Positions 32,899-45,291 are shown, counted from the stretch's first letter. The stretch is 64,000 nt of DNA from Coniella vitis (GCA_011317545.1 WUJK01000003.1:2790001-2854000), one strand, 5' to 3'. Made by a program: numbers and translations. Notes: a model not told the origin generated them from the letters alone.

Positions 32899-35631
32899 TC
32901 ATGCGCCTGGATCAGATTCAACCACCTCGATCTCAGAGGCCTCATCGTTCAACTGCTCGACCGGGAGATCCACACCCTTGATGGGATGAATCAGCATGGG
33001 CGGAAGGCACATGCGACCCTCCCCGCCTTTCATTTCGCCGACAGAGTTGTCATTCTTAGTGGCATCGCGCATCAATTCGAACTCTTCGCCGCCGTCATTA
33101 TTAACCTTCATGCCCAGCCAGCGTCGATAAAGGTTTGGTGCAAAGCCAGAGTTATAAAACCACGTTAGGCCTTGCAGGTTGTGTTCACGCTGTCCAAAGA
33201 CGCTCGTCCGCGCACCACCCGTTGCACCATTCTTGCCGCCGTTGTATACGGCAGCCATGTACTGAGTTGGCCACTCACGGTCCGTATACAAGGGATGGGG
33301 TACGAAAACACCCTTGTATCCATGTTGGAGTGTGACAGTCGCGGGCCACATTTCCGGAAACGCGTGGTGCTTCTTGAAGGCCGTCTCGCGGTGCATTGTT
33401 AGCAGGAGCTTGCGAGACATGCGGCTGGCTGTGATGATTTGAGCACGGCGCGGTGGCTTGCCCAGCTCTTCGGTGTCGTTGTAGCCGGTGATATCATCGG
33501 CCAGGAGCCATGTGGTGCCCTCGGGGTCGAACATAGGGTTTAGTGTAATCAAGTCGGCCTCCTCGCCTACACCCCACTCGTACTTGTCGTGCTCGTACGA
33601 CGTAGGAGGCATCGGGTCGTTTTCGGGCTCGAACCAGTCGTTTGGATCGGCCGCTCGCACGGGGCCCCAGACCATCTTCTCGCCGCGGGTCAGCTCTTGT
33701 GGCTTCTTCTTCTTCTTGCCGTCGATGCCATTCCAGATGTTGTCGGCGCTGGTCGTCCCCATCTCGGCCTGCACCCGCGCCATCTGGCCAAAATCTTCCC
33801 AGGTGCCATGTTCGGTGGGAATATAGAAACGTGCATTGCGCTCCCAAAGACCCTTGCGCGGCTGCTCCTTGGCCCAGTTCTCCATCTTGGTGAAGAGATC
33901 GAGGTAGTGGCCGGTGTACCGAATGTCCATTTCCCATTGCCAAAAGTAGTCGTATTCGGGGTGGTTGTAGGCAAAGTATTGCATGGCCATTTGTAGACCG
34001 CGATACACACCATGTACGGGCAGGTCCATGCCTCTAGTCCACAAGTCGTGAATGCCTTGGTACAGCGACAGCATCTGCGTCTCTGTCCAAAGAGTGACAA
34101 TGCTCTGCAACTCTTTCGGAACGGTATCCTTGATTCGCTGCTGGTACACCTCATCATCGGCCCAGATGGGGTAGAGAGCATCGTTCTTGACCTGTACCAA
34201 AAGGTGGACGTCATAGCGGCCGCCTGACGCAAGGGATAGTTCCGTGATGATGGAGCGCAAGTACAAAATGTCGTCTTCGCGCCATTCGTACTCATCCCAG
34301 CAACGAATGACAATGGCGGTACGAGAGATGTTGCCTGTGGGCGCGGCCAAAGCTGTTCCAGGACCCGGCAGCGCCGCGGCAGCAGAGGTGTCAGTGCTTG
34401 GAACACCTCCGCTCATATCTGGCAGAGGTGAGGTTAGCACATCGGGACTGGTGGCGGCGGCGGCGGCGGCGGCTGGCGGGAGGGCCTCCACTACGGTCGG
34501 CAGACCATCGTCTCTTCTGAAAAGAGTTACATTTTCCAGCTTCTCATTGATATAGAAGCCCCGCGGTGGGTGAGCTCGGTGAACGAGTGGCTTGTAGATG
34601 GCAGCATTGGATTGGTAGCATTGACGCTGAATATCTGACCAGTCAATGTTGCGCCAGTCGACCTGGTGTGTGGTGTTCCATACAAGGTCGGCGCCCTCGC
34701 GGTCTCCGTGCTCACCCACACCTAAACCGCCAGAACGTACCGAGTAGCCGAATCCATATGGACCCAGCCTCCCGTGTCGCTCAAAGCAAATGTCCTCGGG
34801 TAGAGACAAGAGATCATAGGAGCCCAGGACGTTCTCGGGGAAGCCAGCGGGGCGCCCCTCATAGTACCGGATATGGGGAACCTGGACATTGTGCTGGGCA
34901 TCGAGGAAACAATCGTTGATCTTGAGGTCTTCGAAGATTGTGTCTTGGTACTCGGCGGGAAAGGATTTGCTTGGTGGCAAATCCCCAGCACTGGGCTCGA
35001 TGGAGCTGGTGAAGAACTCGGGACCTGCCTCCTCTCCACTGAAGGGCTGCTCGTCTTCGGTCCTGGGGTATTGCGGGATGTTGTCCTTGTACGGTACCAG
35101 GGTTTTGATGCCGCCATAGTAACGGGTGAGGAAGTTGAAGGCCTCCCAGGCGTTGGGGCCGGTCGGCCTCGGTGGTAGCTCGCCCTTTAATATTCTGTGA
35201 TTTTCTGCGACACCAGCATGCACCAATGCAGAAATGAATAATATTATGCTCATCAAGAGACCAATACAGAGGAATCGGGTGATCTTGTTGGGCAGCCTGT
35301 AGAGTCCAGCGCTGGGGCCGCGGCGAGAGAGGGTGAAGGTCTGCTTTCGGGGCGTGAGCATGGGGCTCAGCAGGATTGGGGTGGTTGATGGAGGGGCGAG
35401 GGTGGCGTTGACATTGAGTTTCCTCTTGAGCATGGCGTTCTTGGAGGTGAGTGAGGGCGCAGTCCGTCTCGAGTCTCGGCTGGGGGTCGAGGTGGTCGAG
35501 GAGTCGTCGCGGTCGTCATCCGTCAGGTCGTAGTCGTCATCTTCTTGTGACGAGAGCTGGTCCTTTGGTATCTTTTCGTAGGTTGGTAGTGTTTGCCCCT
35601 GGCGCTGGCGGAGGGGATTGAGCAGACCCAT
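32899..35631 (-). CDS. DUF3405 type-II membrane protein (glycosyltransferase-like)
   Basis: Intronless frame of 910 codons, complement. The cytosolic N-terminus is acidic/Ser-rich (DDDYDLTDDDRDD at about 31-43). One membrane helix lies at about 118-140 (FLCIGLLMSIILFISALVHAG), so the large C-terminal part faces the Golgi/ER lumen. The lumenal domain includes IVIRCWDEYEWREDDILYLR, YDVHLLVQVKNDALYPIW and YFWQWEMDIRYTGHY, which I associate with fungal DUF3405 (PF11885). The E-x-D in WEMDIR is reminiscent of the metal-binding motif of nucleotide-sugar transferases, but activity is unproven. A poly-Ala linker (about 7 Ala, encoded by a GCC/GGC repeat near 34455) interrupts the lumenal domain. Length and topology are typical of the family as I recall it. 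Confidence 0.85.
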   Translation of the reverse strand: MGLLNPLRQRQGQTLPTYEKIPKDQLSSQEDDDYDLTDDDRDDSSTTSTPSRDSRRTAPSLTSKNAMLKRKLNVNATLAPPSTTPILLSPMLTPRKQTFTLSRRGPSAGLYRLPNKITRFLCIGLLMSIILFISALVHAGVAENHRILKGELPPRPTGPNAWEAFNFLTRYYGGIKTLVPYKDNIPQYPRTEDEQPFSGEEAGPEFFTSSIEPSAGDLPPSKSFPAEYQDTIFEDLKINDCFLDAQHNVQVPHIRYYEGRPAGFPENVLGSYDLLSLPEDICFERHGRLGPYGFGYSVRSGGLGVGEHGDREGADLVWNTTHQVDWRNIDWSDIQRQCYQSNAAIYKPLVHRAHPPRGFYINEKLENVTLFRRDDGLPTVVEALPPAAAAAAATSPDVLTSPLPDMSGGVPSTDTSAAAALPGPGTALAAPTGNISRTAIVIRCWDEYEWREDDILYLRSIITELSLASGGRYDVHLLVQVKNDALYPIWADDEVYQQRIKDTVPKELQSIVTLWTETQMLSLYQGIHDLWTRGMDLPVHGVYRGLQMAMQYFAYNHPEYDYFWQWEMDIRYTGHYLDLFTKMENWAKEQPRKGLWERNARFYIPTEHGTWEDFGQMARVQAEMGTTSADNIWNGIDGKKKKKPQELTRGEKMVWGPVRAADPNDWFEPENDPMPPTSYEHDKYEWGVGEEADLITLNPMFDPEGTTWLLADDITGYNDTEELGKPPRRAQIITASRMSRKLLLTMHRETAFKKHHAFPEMWPATVTLQHGYKGVFVPHPLYTDREWPTQYMAAVYNGGKNGATGGARTSVFGQREHNLQGLTWFYNSGFAPNLYRRWLGMKVNNDGGEEFELMRDATKNDNSVGEMKGGEGRMCLPPMLIHPIKGVDLPVEQLNDEASEIEVVESDPGA

Positions 35632-37353
35632 GATGAAAGGCGGGTGGGATGCGACGGCCGTGATAGGGTCGGAGAGAGGAAGGGTAGAAGGAGGACGGGA
35701 GGTGGTCGGGGCGCTGGGACGAGAAACTAAACCACAGCGTGCGAGAACATGTGAATGCTTTGACTGTGCGTCTCTCTTTCTCTGTGTGTGCGTGCGTGTC
35801 CTGCTGTCTTTTCGTCTGTCTGTCTGCTCAAAGATGAGCCGCGACGCTGGTTCCCTAGCCGCAGCCTGATCCCACTGGCGGACCCCGGTTGTTCAGCAAG
35901 CGGAATTGGGACGACTGTTTAATTGAGCGAGCCGTCCACCGCGCTTGGTCTCATGTAAAGAGCCCGGTAAGGCAAAGTTGCAGCAACGGCAGCGGATAGT
36001 CGTGGTGCGGGCGGGTCGCCTTCGTTGGCGTTGCGATTGTTCAACGACGACGGTATGAGGGGAGACTTTTCTTAGTTGGGGGAAAAAGGAAGGAGAAAAA
36101 GGGCGGTTGGGTTATTGGATTTTGGGAATGGGGAGCATCGGGCGCGCAGGTGTGAAAGCGGGAGGTTGGCGAAATATGGATGGAGTTTGCTGGTTGCGTG
36201 CGATCGAGGGGAACGGGGGATCTGCGGGCAAATACGCAGTGGCGGCTAGGGGTGAGTATCGAGTACTCAGCACGTAACAGGTAGAAGTTGCCTGTACTTT
36301 AGGGTGTGGTGTGGCCTCTCCCACTGGCCCTGACTTATTAGGCGGCAGTGCAGCAGGGCCCAGCTACGGAGGGCCTCTCAGGCATCTATGCTTGCTTCTC
36401 GAGTATCTTGCTGGGGCGCCACCTCCTGCTTGATAACAGCGTTCGACACGCTCAAGCAAGCATATCATCATCAATTTGTATACTGTCTCGAATAAAAAGT
36501 ATCACAAAAAGTTCAACGCAACGCACGCGCGAGGGAATTCCTGGGGAGGTAGCGAGTACAGGATCAAAGATATTGTGGTCGACAGAGTACATTGTGCACT
36601 GAGCCGCGTACTGTACACTGTACATAGGTAGTAATCAATGTTGATGCAAGTGGGGTTGGGGGGGGGGTGAAGGCCTGAAGATCAAAAGGGCTCAGGGCAG
36701 CATGGTAGGCTAGCAGCCACTCGCGGGCAGTGGGCAGCCGGCACTAGTAGCACTTTGCTGCTACATAGTATGTGATACTGGTAGCAACCCTTGGAAATTC
36801 CCAATGTAGAGGCTGGAAGCCCCCCAAGGCGGGCCCGCCACAGGGTGCCTTGGAAATTGACAGGGCCCAGGCCCTGAGGGGCGGAGAAGCCAGCAGCAGG
36901 GAATGGAGATTGGACTTTGATGAGAGTTGATGGATTTGATGGTATGTGCAGACGTACTGTAATGGTGTATAATAAATGAAGGAAAATGATGCTTGTACTT
37001 GGACCATCTTTTGATTCAGCAACTGGCAGAGGGTTTACTATGGTGGGTATATATTGCTTGTCTTCATAGGTCGCAGTACAATGGGTTTGGATGGCTGCAA
37101 GCCCGGTAAACTCTCGGGATACAGCAGATATCCTCAAGAACACGAACAGTATTACACATTGCCAGAATTCACCACCATGACCTACTGTTGCAAGGAAAAC
37201 AAAGAGGATCCAAACGTCATTCATCAGCCAGCACGCCCAGAAACGAGATTTCGCAAGTTGCCGAGCAACGCAATCGGGCAGTCAAGTGAGAATTATTAGG
37301 TGGCAGTTGTGAGTATGCATGATTGCAACTGAGTGTGCCGCCCATGTACTATA

Positions 37354-37377
37354 CTACTATACTATGTAGTATAGTAG
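37354..37377. repeat. Hairpin built on the TACTATGT motif
   Basis: CTACTATAC at 37354-37362 is the reverse complement of GTATAGTAG at 37369-37377, with six bases between them, so the sequence can form a 9-bp stem. Confidence 0.75.
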
Positions 37378-37698
37378 AAGTAGTTTATAGTGGGCAGCAT
37401 GCACGAGTATGCAGTAGCGCACCTTAGCGGCCCCCATCACCCTGTGCCCGTGGCCCACTTGACCGCAGCGAGCCTGCGAGGTCTCCACTAGGCATCCCTA
37501 CCACCCACACCCCTGAAAGCTAAACGGTGGCTGGGGGCCTCGATTCTTTTGCTTCTCATGTCTTGCTCCCCAATGCAACTGCGTCCGTACGCTGGACTCT
37601 GCCTTTTGGTGCTTGAGGGGGGAAGCTAAATGCGCACCCAACACCAGTTATCTCTATTAAATCTTCTTGCGACCGAAAAGAAGCGGGACAACTGGCTG

Positions 37699-37714
37699 TA
37701 CTATGTACATAGTA
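37699..37714. repeat. Perfect 16-bp palindrome TACTATGTACATAGTA
   Basis: Two motif copies, one per strand, abut to form a perfect inverted repeat without a spacer. This arrangement suits a dimeric DNA-binding protein. Confidence 0.85.
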
Positions 37715-40700
37715 TACCAGGTGTAGAAGATGGGACGGGACGATATGGGCGAGGGGGCGCTGCCAGGGGAGAGACTTGGGACTCGACTCGCCACGAGACG
37801 AGACGAGACGAGAGAAGAACGCGAGGCGAATCCGAGGCGACAGAGTTCGACGTCCAACTCTCCTTTCTTCTTTTGGCTGTCTTGATACATACCTGCTGGG
37901 TAGGCATCCAACGGCCAGAGGCCAAAATACATGGACGCAGTTCCTGTGTTGTTGAATAACAAACTTTGACTAGGACAATTTCGACTAGGAGACATTGTTT
38001 TCTCTTCCCTTGTGTGGCCCCAGCACAAGACTCTTGTTTTACAAGAATTACCTCCCCCACCAGAGATCGACAAAAGAGCACCAGGAGCGAGCGTCCAAGG
38101 AGAAATCCGCCGAGTTGCTCTCCCATTTGCCTGCATCATGCAACAACGGTCCTTGCGCGGTTCCTGAAGATGCTTGGAAGCGGTGTACCGACTGCTCGGC
38201 CTGGATATTCAGGGCAGTTCTTAGCCTAGTGTAAAATACTCTGCATACTATGTACTAGTATGTATGTACCTAAGTATTGATGCTTCATTAAAGTATCGAG
38301 GTAAGCATGTTATTACGCCTTTTTCTTTTCTCTCACGCGCAGTCTTTCAGCACTACGCAGGCACAAACACATAAGCTTCCTTCATCATCTATTTCAGATG
38401 GCCCATATCAGCGTGCGAATACCATAATCACTCTTCAAATATTCTTCTCGCCTAGTGCTTTTTGAGTAAATACTATGTTTCGTCCGTAGATGCTTGATCT
38501 TCTTGGCAGCCGCAACGAAGCAAGAGATCCATCCATAGCCTGGCTGTCACCATGAGATTATCAAGTCATGACAAAGAATGAGACCAAACGACCCAGACGA
38601 TGTTCATATACACAATCTTGGTGGATGATGCTAGCCAGGTCTGCCATACCAGAGAACGCATGCGCTTGGCGGGTATATTGGACAAGCAATACAATACTGC
38701 GCCGTGAGTTGGAGTCTGTCATTTGTCTTGTCGAATGAGTACAACGTCTATATAACCGTCCACTCTACCCGTACTTTGCCATGCACAATACGAAGCAGAT
38801 GCGCCACTCCCAGCACCATCTACCCGAGACAAAGGCTGGAGAAGGCTTGCATACATTGTTCATACGATGTCGCTACGAGACATGGTGCCTCTGTTTTCAT
38901 GAGGTATTGTGCTTTTCGACAGGTCCATATTCTTATTAGTATGCACGTAAATTGTGGCCGGACCCTTTTCCATGTGGTGGTTTCCGGCAGCGACGGGGTC
39001 GTGTCCACTTCGAAGCGAAAACACCCTGAATAACTCAAAAGGGCCTTAAAAAGAGCGCGAGTCCACCCGCCGGAGATGCCCTTTCACGGCACAAATCCCC
39101 CCTTTGGATGGCGACCCCCGTTCTCCCTGGATCAAAACGGACATCAGATCCATGAAATTGTACCACGTAATTTAGGAATAGGCCAAGAATAGACCTCCTT
39201 TGTTGTCGGGGCCATCCGAATATCGATGAAATGTTTGGTCCGTCTTTTCTTTTTTTTTCTCCTCGGTGTTGTTGCTGGTGGTATATTGCAACAGCCTTGG
39301 TGCGCCGGCTCACCGTAACCTGGTAACTTTGGACTTGAGCGGATTCAATGTCGGTTATTGGTTCCACCCACTCTTTGGAATGATTTTACGACATCCTTGC
39401 CATGACACTATATATATCATGAATCGAAATCCATTCCGTCGTACTATGCACACTCCATAGACCATGAAATGGTGCGCTACACAAACCAAAAAAAAAAAGG
39501 ATAATTATATATTGAGGTGAGTATGCAAAACATGGGGCTCATGACGCATGCTTTATGGACTATTTCACCCTCCCATCCACCCCTCAGGTACCATGTGGTC
39601 ACTCAGAACGTATGTTTTTCTACTGTAGAGTCAGGCGAGTCCATGAACACCTCCATCTTGTAGAGTTGTGTTGCACCCGCCGCGTGGTAAATCTTGGTCA
39701 TGAACCGGGAGATTGCTTTACCTTTGCTTTTGAACGGGCAGCTAGATATGGTTCTAAGCTCTTATCATGTATCTATTTATCCTTTCCCATCAGTTCTCGT
39801 GTTGCTACCGTTGAGCATATCAGCGACCGGAAATACTCGTAGAACCCAGTCAATCACGCCCACTTTACTCTTGTCCCGATTGGATGCCAAGATAGATACG
39901 ACGTGTACATAATACATAAATGTGCAAGGACAGAGCGCCGCAAATCTAGAAGCCGTCACTCGATCGACCAATTCCATGCCATAACCATGTGCATAGTAAA
40001 TACACTTTTCAGCTTTTCTTGTGTGTACTATTATGTAAAGAGTACATTCTACTTATCAGTAACAGTTGGCGAAAACCCACTGCACTGTTTCCCCAGTGGA
40101 TTGCTTCGAAACCGCTAGGTGTTGCAAAAACTTTGTTATGACGTGCCAGGCGTGCTACTATCTATGTAAGCCTAACACTGTCCTAACCTCCGCGGGTCGG
40201 CTCCGTTCCTTCCCAAACCCCCCCCTGCGACAAGCACAAGGCGACGTCATTCTTTAGTCACACCTCGTCCAACTGCTGTATTGTCGTTATCGTGCGGTCT
40301 TTGGGGTCAGTCACACCGCACAGAATGCCCCTCGTTATGTTATGGGAGGCTGGAAGGACTTCGCCCGTTCAATTCAAACATGGGTGAATCAACTTGGGCA
40401 GCTGGAAAACTGGGATGTGAGACGAGTCCTCCGAAGAAGGAGCTGGACTGGTGGGCACGAGACACAGATCTCAACGAGGCGTCCATCACGAGCCTCTGCA
40501 AGGCAGCGAACTCGCTGGCGCAAAGGGCGTACATCGTAAATGGCTACGCAGCCGACTGGCTCCCAGGCAAGAATCCCGGCTCACTGGTCGGCGCATTCGG
40601 CTTCGGCTCACACAAGCAGCAAGCCGTGACAGGCCTGTGTTGTTAGCGCGGCCGTTGTCGTTGTCGTGGCCGCACGGGAGGGTGCTTCGAACCGGGACGG

Positions 40701-41727
40701 GCCACTTCTTTTCGAGGCTATCCGTTATGTAAATAAGATGGGTTTTCGTCCTGCCCTCCCTCCTGGGACGTGCTGGCCTACATGGCTGCTACCGATGGCG
40801 GGCGCGCGGTTGGTTGCAGCTGTGCCGCATCTCTCGCCAAGCTTCATGAATTTTCCCACCTCTTCAACACCCAAGGCCATCAGCCTTGCAATCTGCCTTT
40901 CGCCCGCGCCAGCCCATTGTCATCTTCGATGGATGGGAAACAGAGAAACGAAAATGGTTGCTGCGCTACTATGTAAGCGACAGCTACTACTTATGTATGT
41001 AGAGCCGCAAAGCATCGCCGCAACATTCTCCTACCGCTCGTGCTCCAATTGTCCAATGGAAAGCAGGAGAAGGAGAGGCTTGTGTGCGTGTGATCGACGC
41101 GCTGTCAGCCGCAAGCATCACTCACTCCCTAGTCCCGTCCGGACGTAAAGCACCGGCTGTCTTGTCGCACGTCTCTATTCGCCCTCGGGAGGCACCGAGC
41201 CCTTTGACGTACCAGTGACCTACATCCCAAAAATCTTGTGACCCAAACTGCCAATCTCTCCCCACATGCTTGCTACCGCTTCATACGAACTGTATCCTGG
41301 CTGCTTCCTCTCTTGCTTCACCCAGTCGAATTCTGACGTCCAAGCGACCCAGCTACCCGCGGAATGGATGCCGGTATATAACATTCTCACTGTCCTTGTT
41401 GGCTCCGGAATCTGTGTGTCACCGTGACCCGAACGAAACCTCCAAGTCTCGCGTTGGCTTGCAAGGAAACAAGAAGAACAGCAGCGAAAGGACTCTCGGC
41501 AACCTGGAAATATCAGTTATCAGACTGTCCCTTGCCTAGTATTCTGTCTTGTCCTGGACGAGATATCTGTGCGTGGCATTGTCCAACAAAAAGCGGCCCA
41601 ACGCCTACCGGCCACTCACTTTGACAACACGCCCACCTCGCCTGTCTTACAAATTCTCCTGACATATATTGCCCAAGTCAATACATCTTGTCACACAGAG
41701 ACTGATAATCCTCCAACCTCCACAACC

Positions 41728-43117
41728 ATGGCCCTCTCGTCTGGTTCCCAGACAAAAGCCGTGTCCCTTCGCGAGCCCATATGGACTTCGCCCTCTCTCA
41801 CGGGAGTCTCAACATCCCAGGACCTCGCCAGCCCCGATGAGCTGGCGCCACGGCACCACGGCAGCCTTGTCGTAGGCTCCCATGAAGCCGCAGCAAATGC
41901 AGCGTCAGAAGAAGAAGAAGCAGCAGCAGCAGCAGCAGCAGCAGCATCACCAGACAACCTCAAGGCCCTCAATATGCTCATCCGCCAAGACCCCTTCAGC
42001 ATGACCCTCGATGCCAACGCGCTCCTCGCCGGCTCCCTCTTCCTCCTCATGGGGATGCACTTTGTCCCACGCTTCCTGCTCGAGTCCTTCATTCTCGCCG
42101 TGCCGCTCTTTCTCCTCGTTCGCAACGACTACCAGAATTTCCTCCGTCTTGGACCAGGCGGCACCCCGCCCACCCTCTCCGGCTACGCCCGCCTTGCCTG
42201 GTTTCGCCTCTTTGTCCTCCGCGATCCCTTCACCCCACCGACTCGCTCCCCCTCTTGCCCATCCTCTTCTTCCTCTTCTTCGTCTTCTTCCTCCCCCTCC
42301 TCCTTCTCCCGTCCACCCTTCGGCATCCTCCCCAGTCAAAACCTCCCCTACCGTCCCGGCCCACGCCCAACCGTCGCAGGCATCGCGCCGCAGCGCCAAC
42401 TGAATCAGCACGGCTCCATGGCAGCCTTCACGGCCCTCCGCACAACCCTCTCCCACCTGGCCGCCACGCAGCCGCACAAATTCGGCACAGCCACAAGCTG
42501 CCTGGAAAAGCACGGCTTCGCCCTCTTTGCGCGCCACCCCGTCAGCGAACACGTCTGCGGAAACGGCGAGGTCTGCCATATCCACAACTCGGACCGCAGC
42601 ATGCACATGAATCTGCACCCGGACGATATCGCAGAGGTGCTGGCCAAGGGGTGGGCGCAGCGTCATCCGCTGGCGTTTGCCACGGCGCATAAGTGGTGGT
42701 TGCCGAGGAGTCCGTTGCCGGAGACGTTTGTGTTGGTGTATTCGCCGAGGGGTGAGTGATGATCCCTCTTTCTGTGTTCTTGTTTTCTTCTTCTTCTTCT
42801 CCCCGCCCCCCCCCCCCACTTTTCTTTTTCTTTTTTTCAAAATTCGTGTTTTATTTTTGCTTTTCTCGAGTTGGTGTTTCTGTCCGCATCAAATGCGAGT
42901 GGGATTGTATGCTCCGAGTCCAGGAAACATACAGAGGGTATGATTGCAGCAAAGAAAAGACAAAAACAGCAATACTAACCAAGAATTTGGGAATACCCTC
43001 ACAGATGAGAGCGACCTCCGCGTCGTGTGCAAAATCGTTGAAGCAGCCATCTGGTACACTATGGAAGAGCGCGTTGATATCGAATCTCTCATGTTCGAAC
43101 CCCAGTCCCAGTGCTGA
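41728..43117 (+). CDS. Luciferase-domain (DUF5519) membrane protein
   Basis: Exons 41728-42751 and 43005-43117, 378 residues. The 253-nt intron (GTGAGT...CAG, with TACTAAC branch point near 42973) splits the domain and restores the frame as SPR/DESDLRVV. N-terminal features are an acidic stretch (EEEE), a poly-Ala run (A9, GCA repeat) and one or two hydrophobic helices (about 94-125: LLAGSLFLLMGMHFVPRFLL, ILAVPLFLLV). The C-terminal block HVCGNGEVCHIHNSDRSMHM, LHPDDIAEVLAKGWAQRHPL and LPETFVLVYSP matches DUF5519 (PF17648, named Luciferase domain). Despite the name, no light-emitting activity is known for fungal members. The start at 41728 (CAACCATGG) was chosen over an upstream in-frame ATG at 41569. 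Confidence 0.85.
42752..43004 (+). other. Intron of the DUF5519 gene with homopolymer runs
   Basis: Unusually long for this window and full of pyrimidine-rich microsatellite (TTC repeat, a C run at about 42806-42818, T-rich). A good branch-point consensus TACTAAC lies about 30 nt before the acceptor. Confidence 0.75.
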
Positions 43118-43763
43118 TTGGCGCCAGTTGTACGGGTTAAAGGAGAGAGAGAGAGAGAGAAAAAATTGGGGGGGGGGGGGAAGGGGATCAACGCGCTGAA
43201 TTCGAACGCAAATTCGAACACGACCAAATCGGTTCATACTTACCAAGCACGTCACGTACACCTAAAAGCATACAGTTGTTGGGTCCCAACCAGTTGAAAA
43301 GTGCCATTTTGCCCGGTGCTGGACGGAGCTCGAGGTGAAGTGAAACTGCATTACAACCTCCCATTACCACAAGTTCCGTTATCATTGCAACCTGATCCCT
43401 GAAAAAGTAATAAAATTAGGCATTATTGATTTTTTTCATAGTGCTATTTCTCTTCTTTTCTTCTCATATATCGGACCTTTCTTTTCTTTTCACGGTCAAT
43501 CTGGGATACATTAGCAATGGAGTCAAGAGAGGCGTTGTGTCTTGTCGCTATTCTGCATAACTCACAAATTAGGGGGAAAAGGTTGATAGTGGGCGGAGAA
43601 AGTACCACAGAGACTCAACACATTCTGAATTGTCCATCTAGTTAAAAGAAACGGCTTTCTTCTAATATGTTGAGAGCAATGTCAAGCATGCGAAACACGC
43701 AATATGATTAATTCCATGGTAAGCGTAGATGGAACCCATGCAAGCTCTTGCATACTCACCTAC
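43118..43763. other. Convergent intergenic region with GA and poly-G tracts
   Basis: 3' flanks of the DUF5519 and CUS2 genes. A (GA)n tract (43143-43161) is followed closely by a G run of about 13 nt (43168-43180). No gene is supported. Confidence 0.6.
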
Positions 43764-45291
43764 TTAGTCCTCCTCATCACCAGCCTCGTCATTGTTGTCC
43801 TTGGATTTCCTAAACTTCAACCTGCCAGTAGGTATGTACGCCTCGACCCGCTGGCCGCCAAAGGCACGTCCATCCATCAACTCGACGCAGGCAGCCGCCG
43901 ATTCAGGCTTTCGGAACTTGATGCTTACAACACCGTCGGGCTCGAGGTCGTACAACACTACGTTTGTAACCTCGCCCAGCTTCTCACACTCGTCACGTAT
44001 GTCCTCTTTGATCTCGAGCAGCGCTGCAGGGTCCTCTTTCAGTTCTTGCTGGGTGAACATGTGCTTGAGAATCACCATCTTGTCACGCTTGCCTGTGCGG
44101 TGTTCTGGAGGGATAAAGGCCGGCTCGTCGTCGGACCAGTCGGCCAGCTTGGCGTCCAGTTTCTGCGTCTTCTTGATGACCTTTTCCCGGTCTTTGTTGT
44201 TGCCGTTGCCAGCTGTGCCGCTTCTGGCGCCATTGTTTGCTGAAGCGTTGGCGCCTTGCTGGTTCTCGGTGCCGTCAGCGTCTCCTGGATTCTGCTGTGT
44301 TTTCTTGTAGCTGGCGTCGGCGGCCTGTACCCGCATCTTGCCGGATCCAAGCCCAGAATCGCTGTACCGAAAGTGCGTGTCGTCCAGCAGCATGATAGCC
44401 ATATCCACACTCTGTGGCTTGAAAAAGACGACAAGTGCGTCGCCCTTGAAATTTCCCTCTGCATCCGTGTACAGCTTGATGCGTGGGCGCCCACTGTCAA
44501 TTTCCTCGGCAATGACGCCGCACTTGCGGCTAAAGACCTCGGCGACCTCGTCCACGGTCACGTCGAGAGGCAGGCCAGTTACGTAGACAGCTCTGTTTTG
44601 CGGAGGCTGCTTCTTGTGAGTAGTTTGCTTCTTATTCTGGCGCCTATCGTGGGGAATGGTGGAGGTGGAAGGCCCATCATTGCCTTGGTCCTGGAATAGC
44701 GCGGGGCTTGTGTTAGTGTGTCACCTTTTTTTTTTTTCTCTGCTTCTTTGTCTGGCGATGATCGAGGTCAATTCTCCCCAGCGAGAACTATTGTCATGAA
44801 TGGACTCAACCGCCGCCGCATGCAGTGGGTACGCAGTCGACCTCCCTCGGGAGCAGGGACAATAACAGCAGCCGGCAAAAGTGACACAGAAGCAAGAGGC
44901 GGCCCCGTGCTAAACAAAGGGACTATGCGGCAAGTAGCCCATTTCAGGTTCTGTATGCGGAGCTTACCTCGCGTTGATATTGCTTCCTCTTTCTGCTGCT
45001 GCCCGGGTGAGAATCAGCAGCACTGCTGGACTGCGCATTGTCGTCTGGTGGTGGAGCAATGCTGTCGTTGCCGTATGCACTTTGCTGCTGTTGAATGAGC
45101 GCAATCTCCTCGTCGTCCATGACGGGAATCCATCGCCTCAGCTGAGCGTCGAATTCGAACTCGGTGCCATCCGACTCTTGGACGGCAATGTATTTGTTGT
45201 CTAGCCTGGAGAAGGAAATGCGGTCGTCGCTGTCAAATTGAGCCGGGTCCGTTGGGAAAGTGAGAACCTCTGCTGCGGGTGGCTCCGCCAT
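43764..45291 (-). CDS. CUS2: U2 snRNP-associated splicing factor CUS2/Tat-SF1
   Basis: Two exons: complement of 44968-45291 and 43764-44690, 416 residues. The 277-nt intron (GTAAGC...CAG) joins QYQRE to DQGNDG in frame. The N-terminus has DGTEFEFDAQLRRWIPVMDD, the short aromatic motif typical of Tat-SF1 proteins, then a disordered basic linker. RRM1 begins RAVYVTGLPLDVTVDEVAEV; RRM2 follows DKMVILKHMFTQQEL and ends with RAFGGQRVEAYIPTGR, whose R-x-F motif marks a U2AF-homology domain (UHM). The C-terminus is acidic. In yeast Cus2 helps fold U2 snRNA and binds SF3b (Hsh155/Cus1) before prespliceosome assembly; human Tat-SF1 has an equivalent role. Nuclear location and U2 partner are inferred from the family. 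Confidence 0.93.

Larger units (their letters stand above)
35632..41727. other. Largest gene-free stretch (6.1 kb)
   Basis: No convincing gene. It carries seven TACTATGT motifs (36763, 37360, 37699, 37707, 38246, 38471 and 40967), a 16-bp perfect palindrome at 37699-37714 and an imperfect hairpin at 37354-37377. The right end (about 41.2-41.7 kb) is the promoter of the DUF5519 gene. The longest plus-strand frames (37630-37959, 40281-40646, 40666-41148) have no recognisable domain and no convincing splice-linked partner. It could contain an lncRNA or a decayed gene. Confidence 0.5.

Noticed and set aside
40281..40646. 121-codon plus-strand frame in the 6.1-kb gap
   Set aside because: No recognisable domain, overlapping frames in other phases of similar length, no convincing splice partners.
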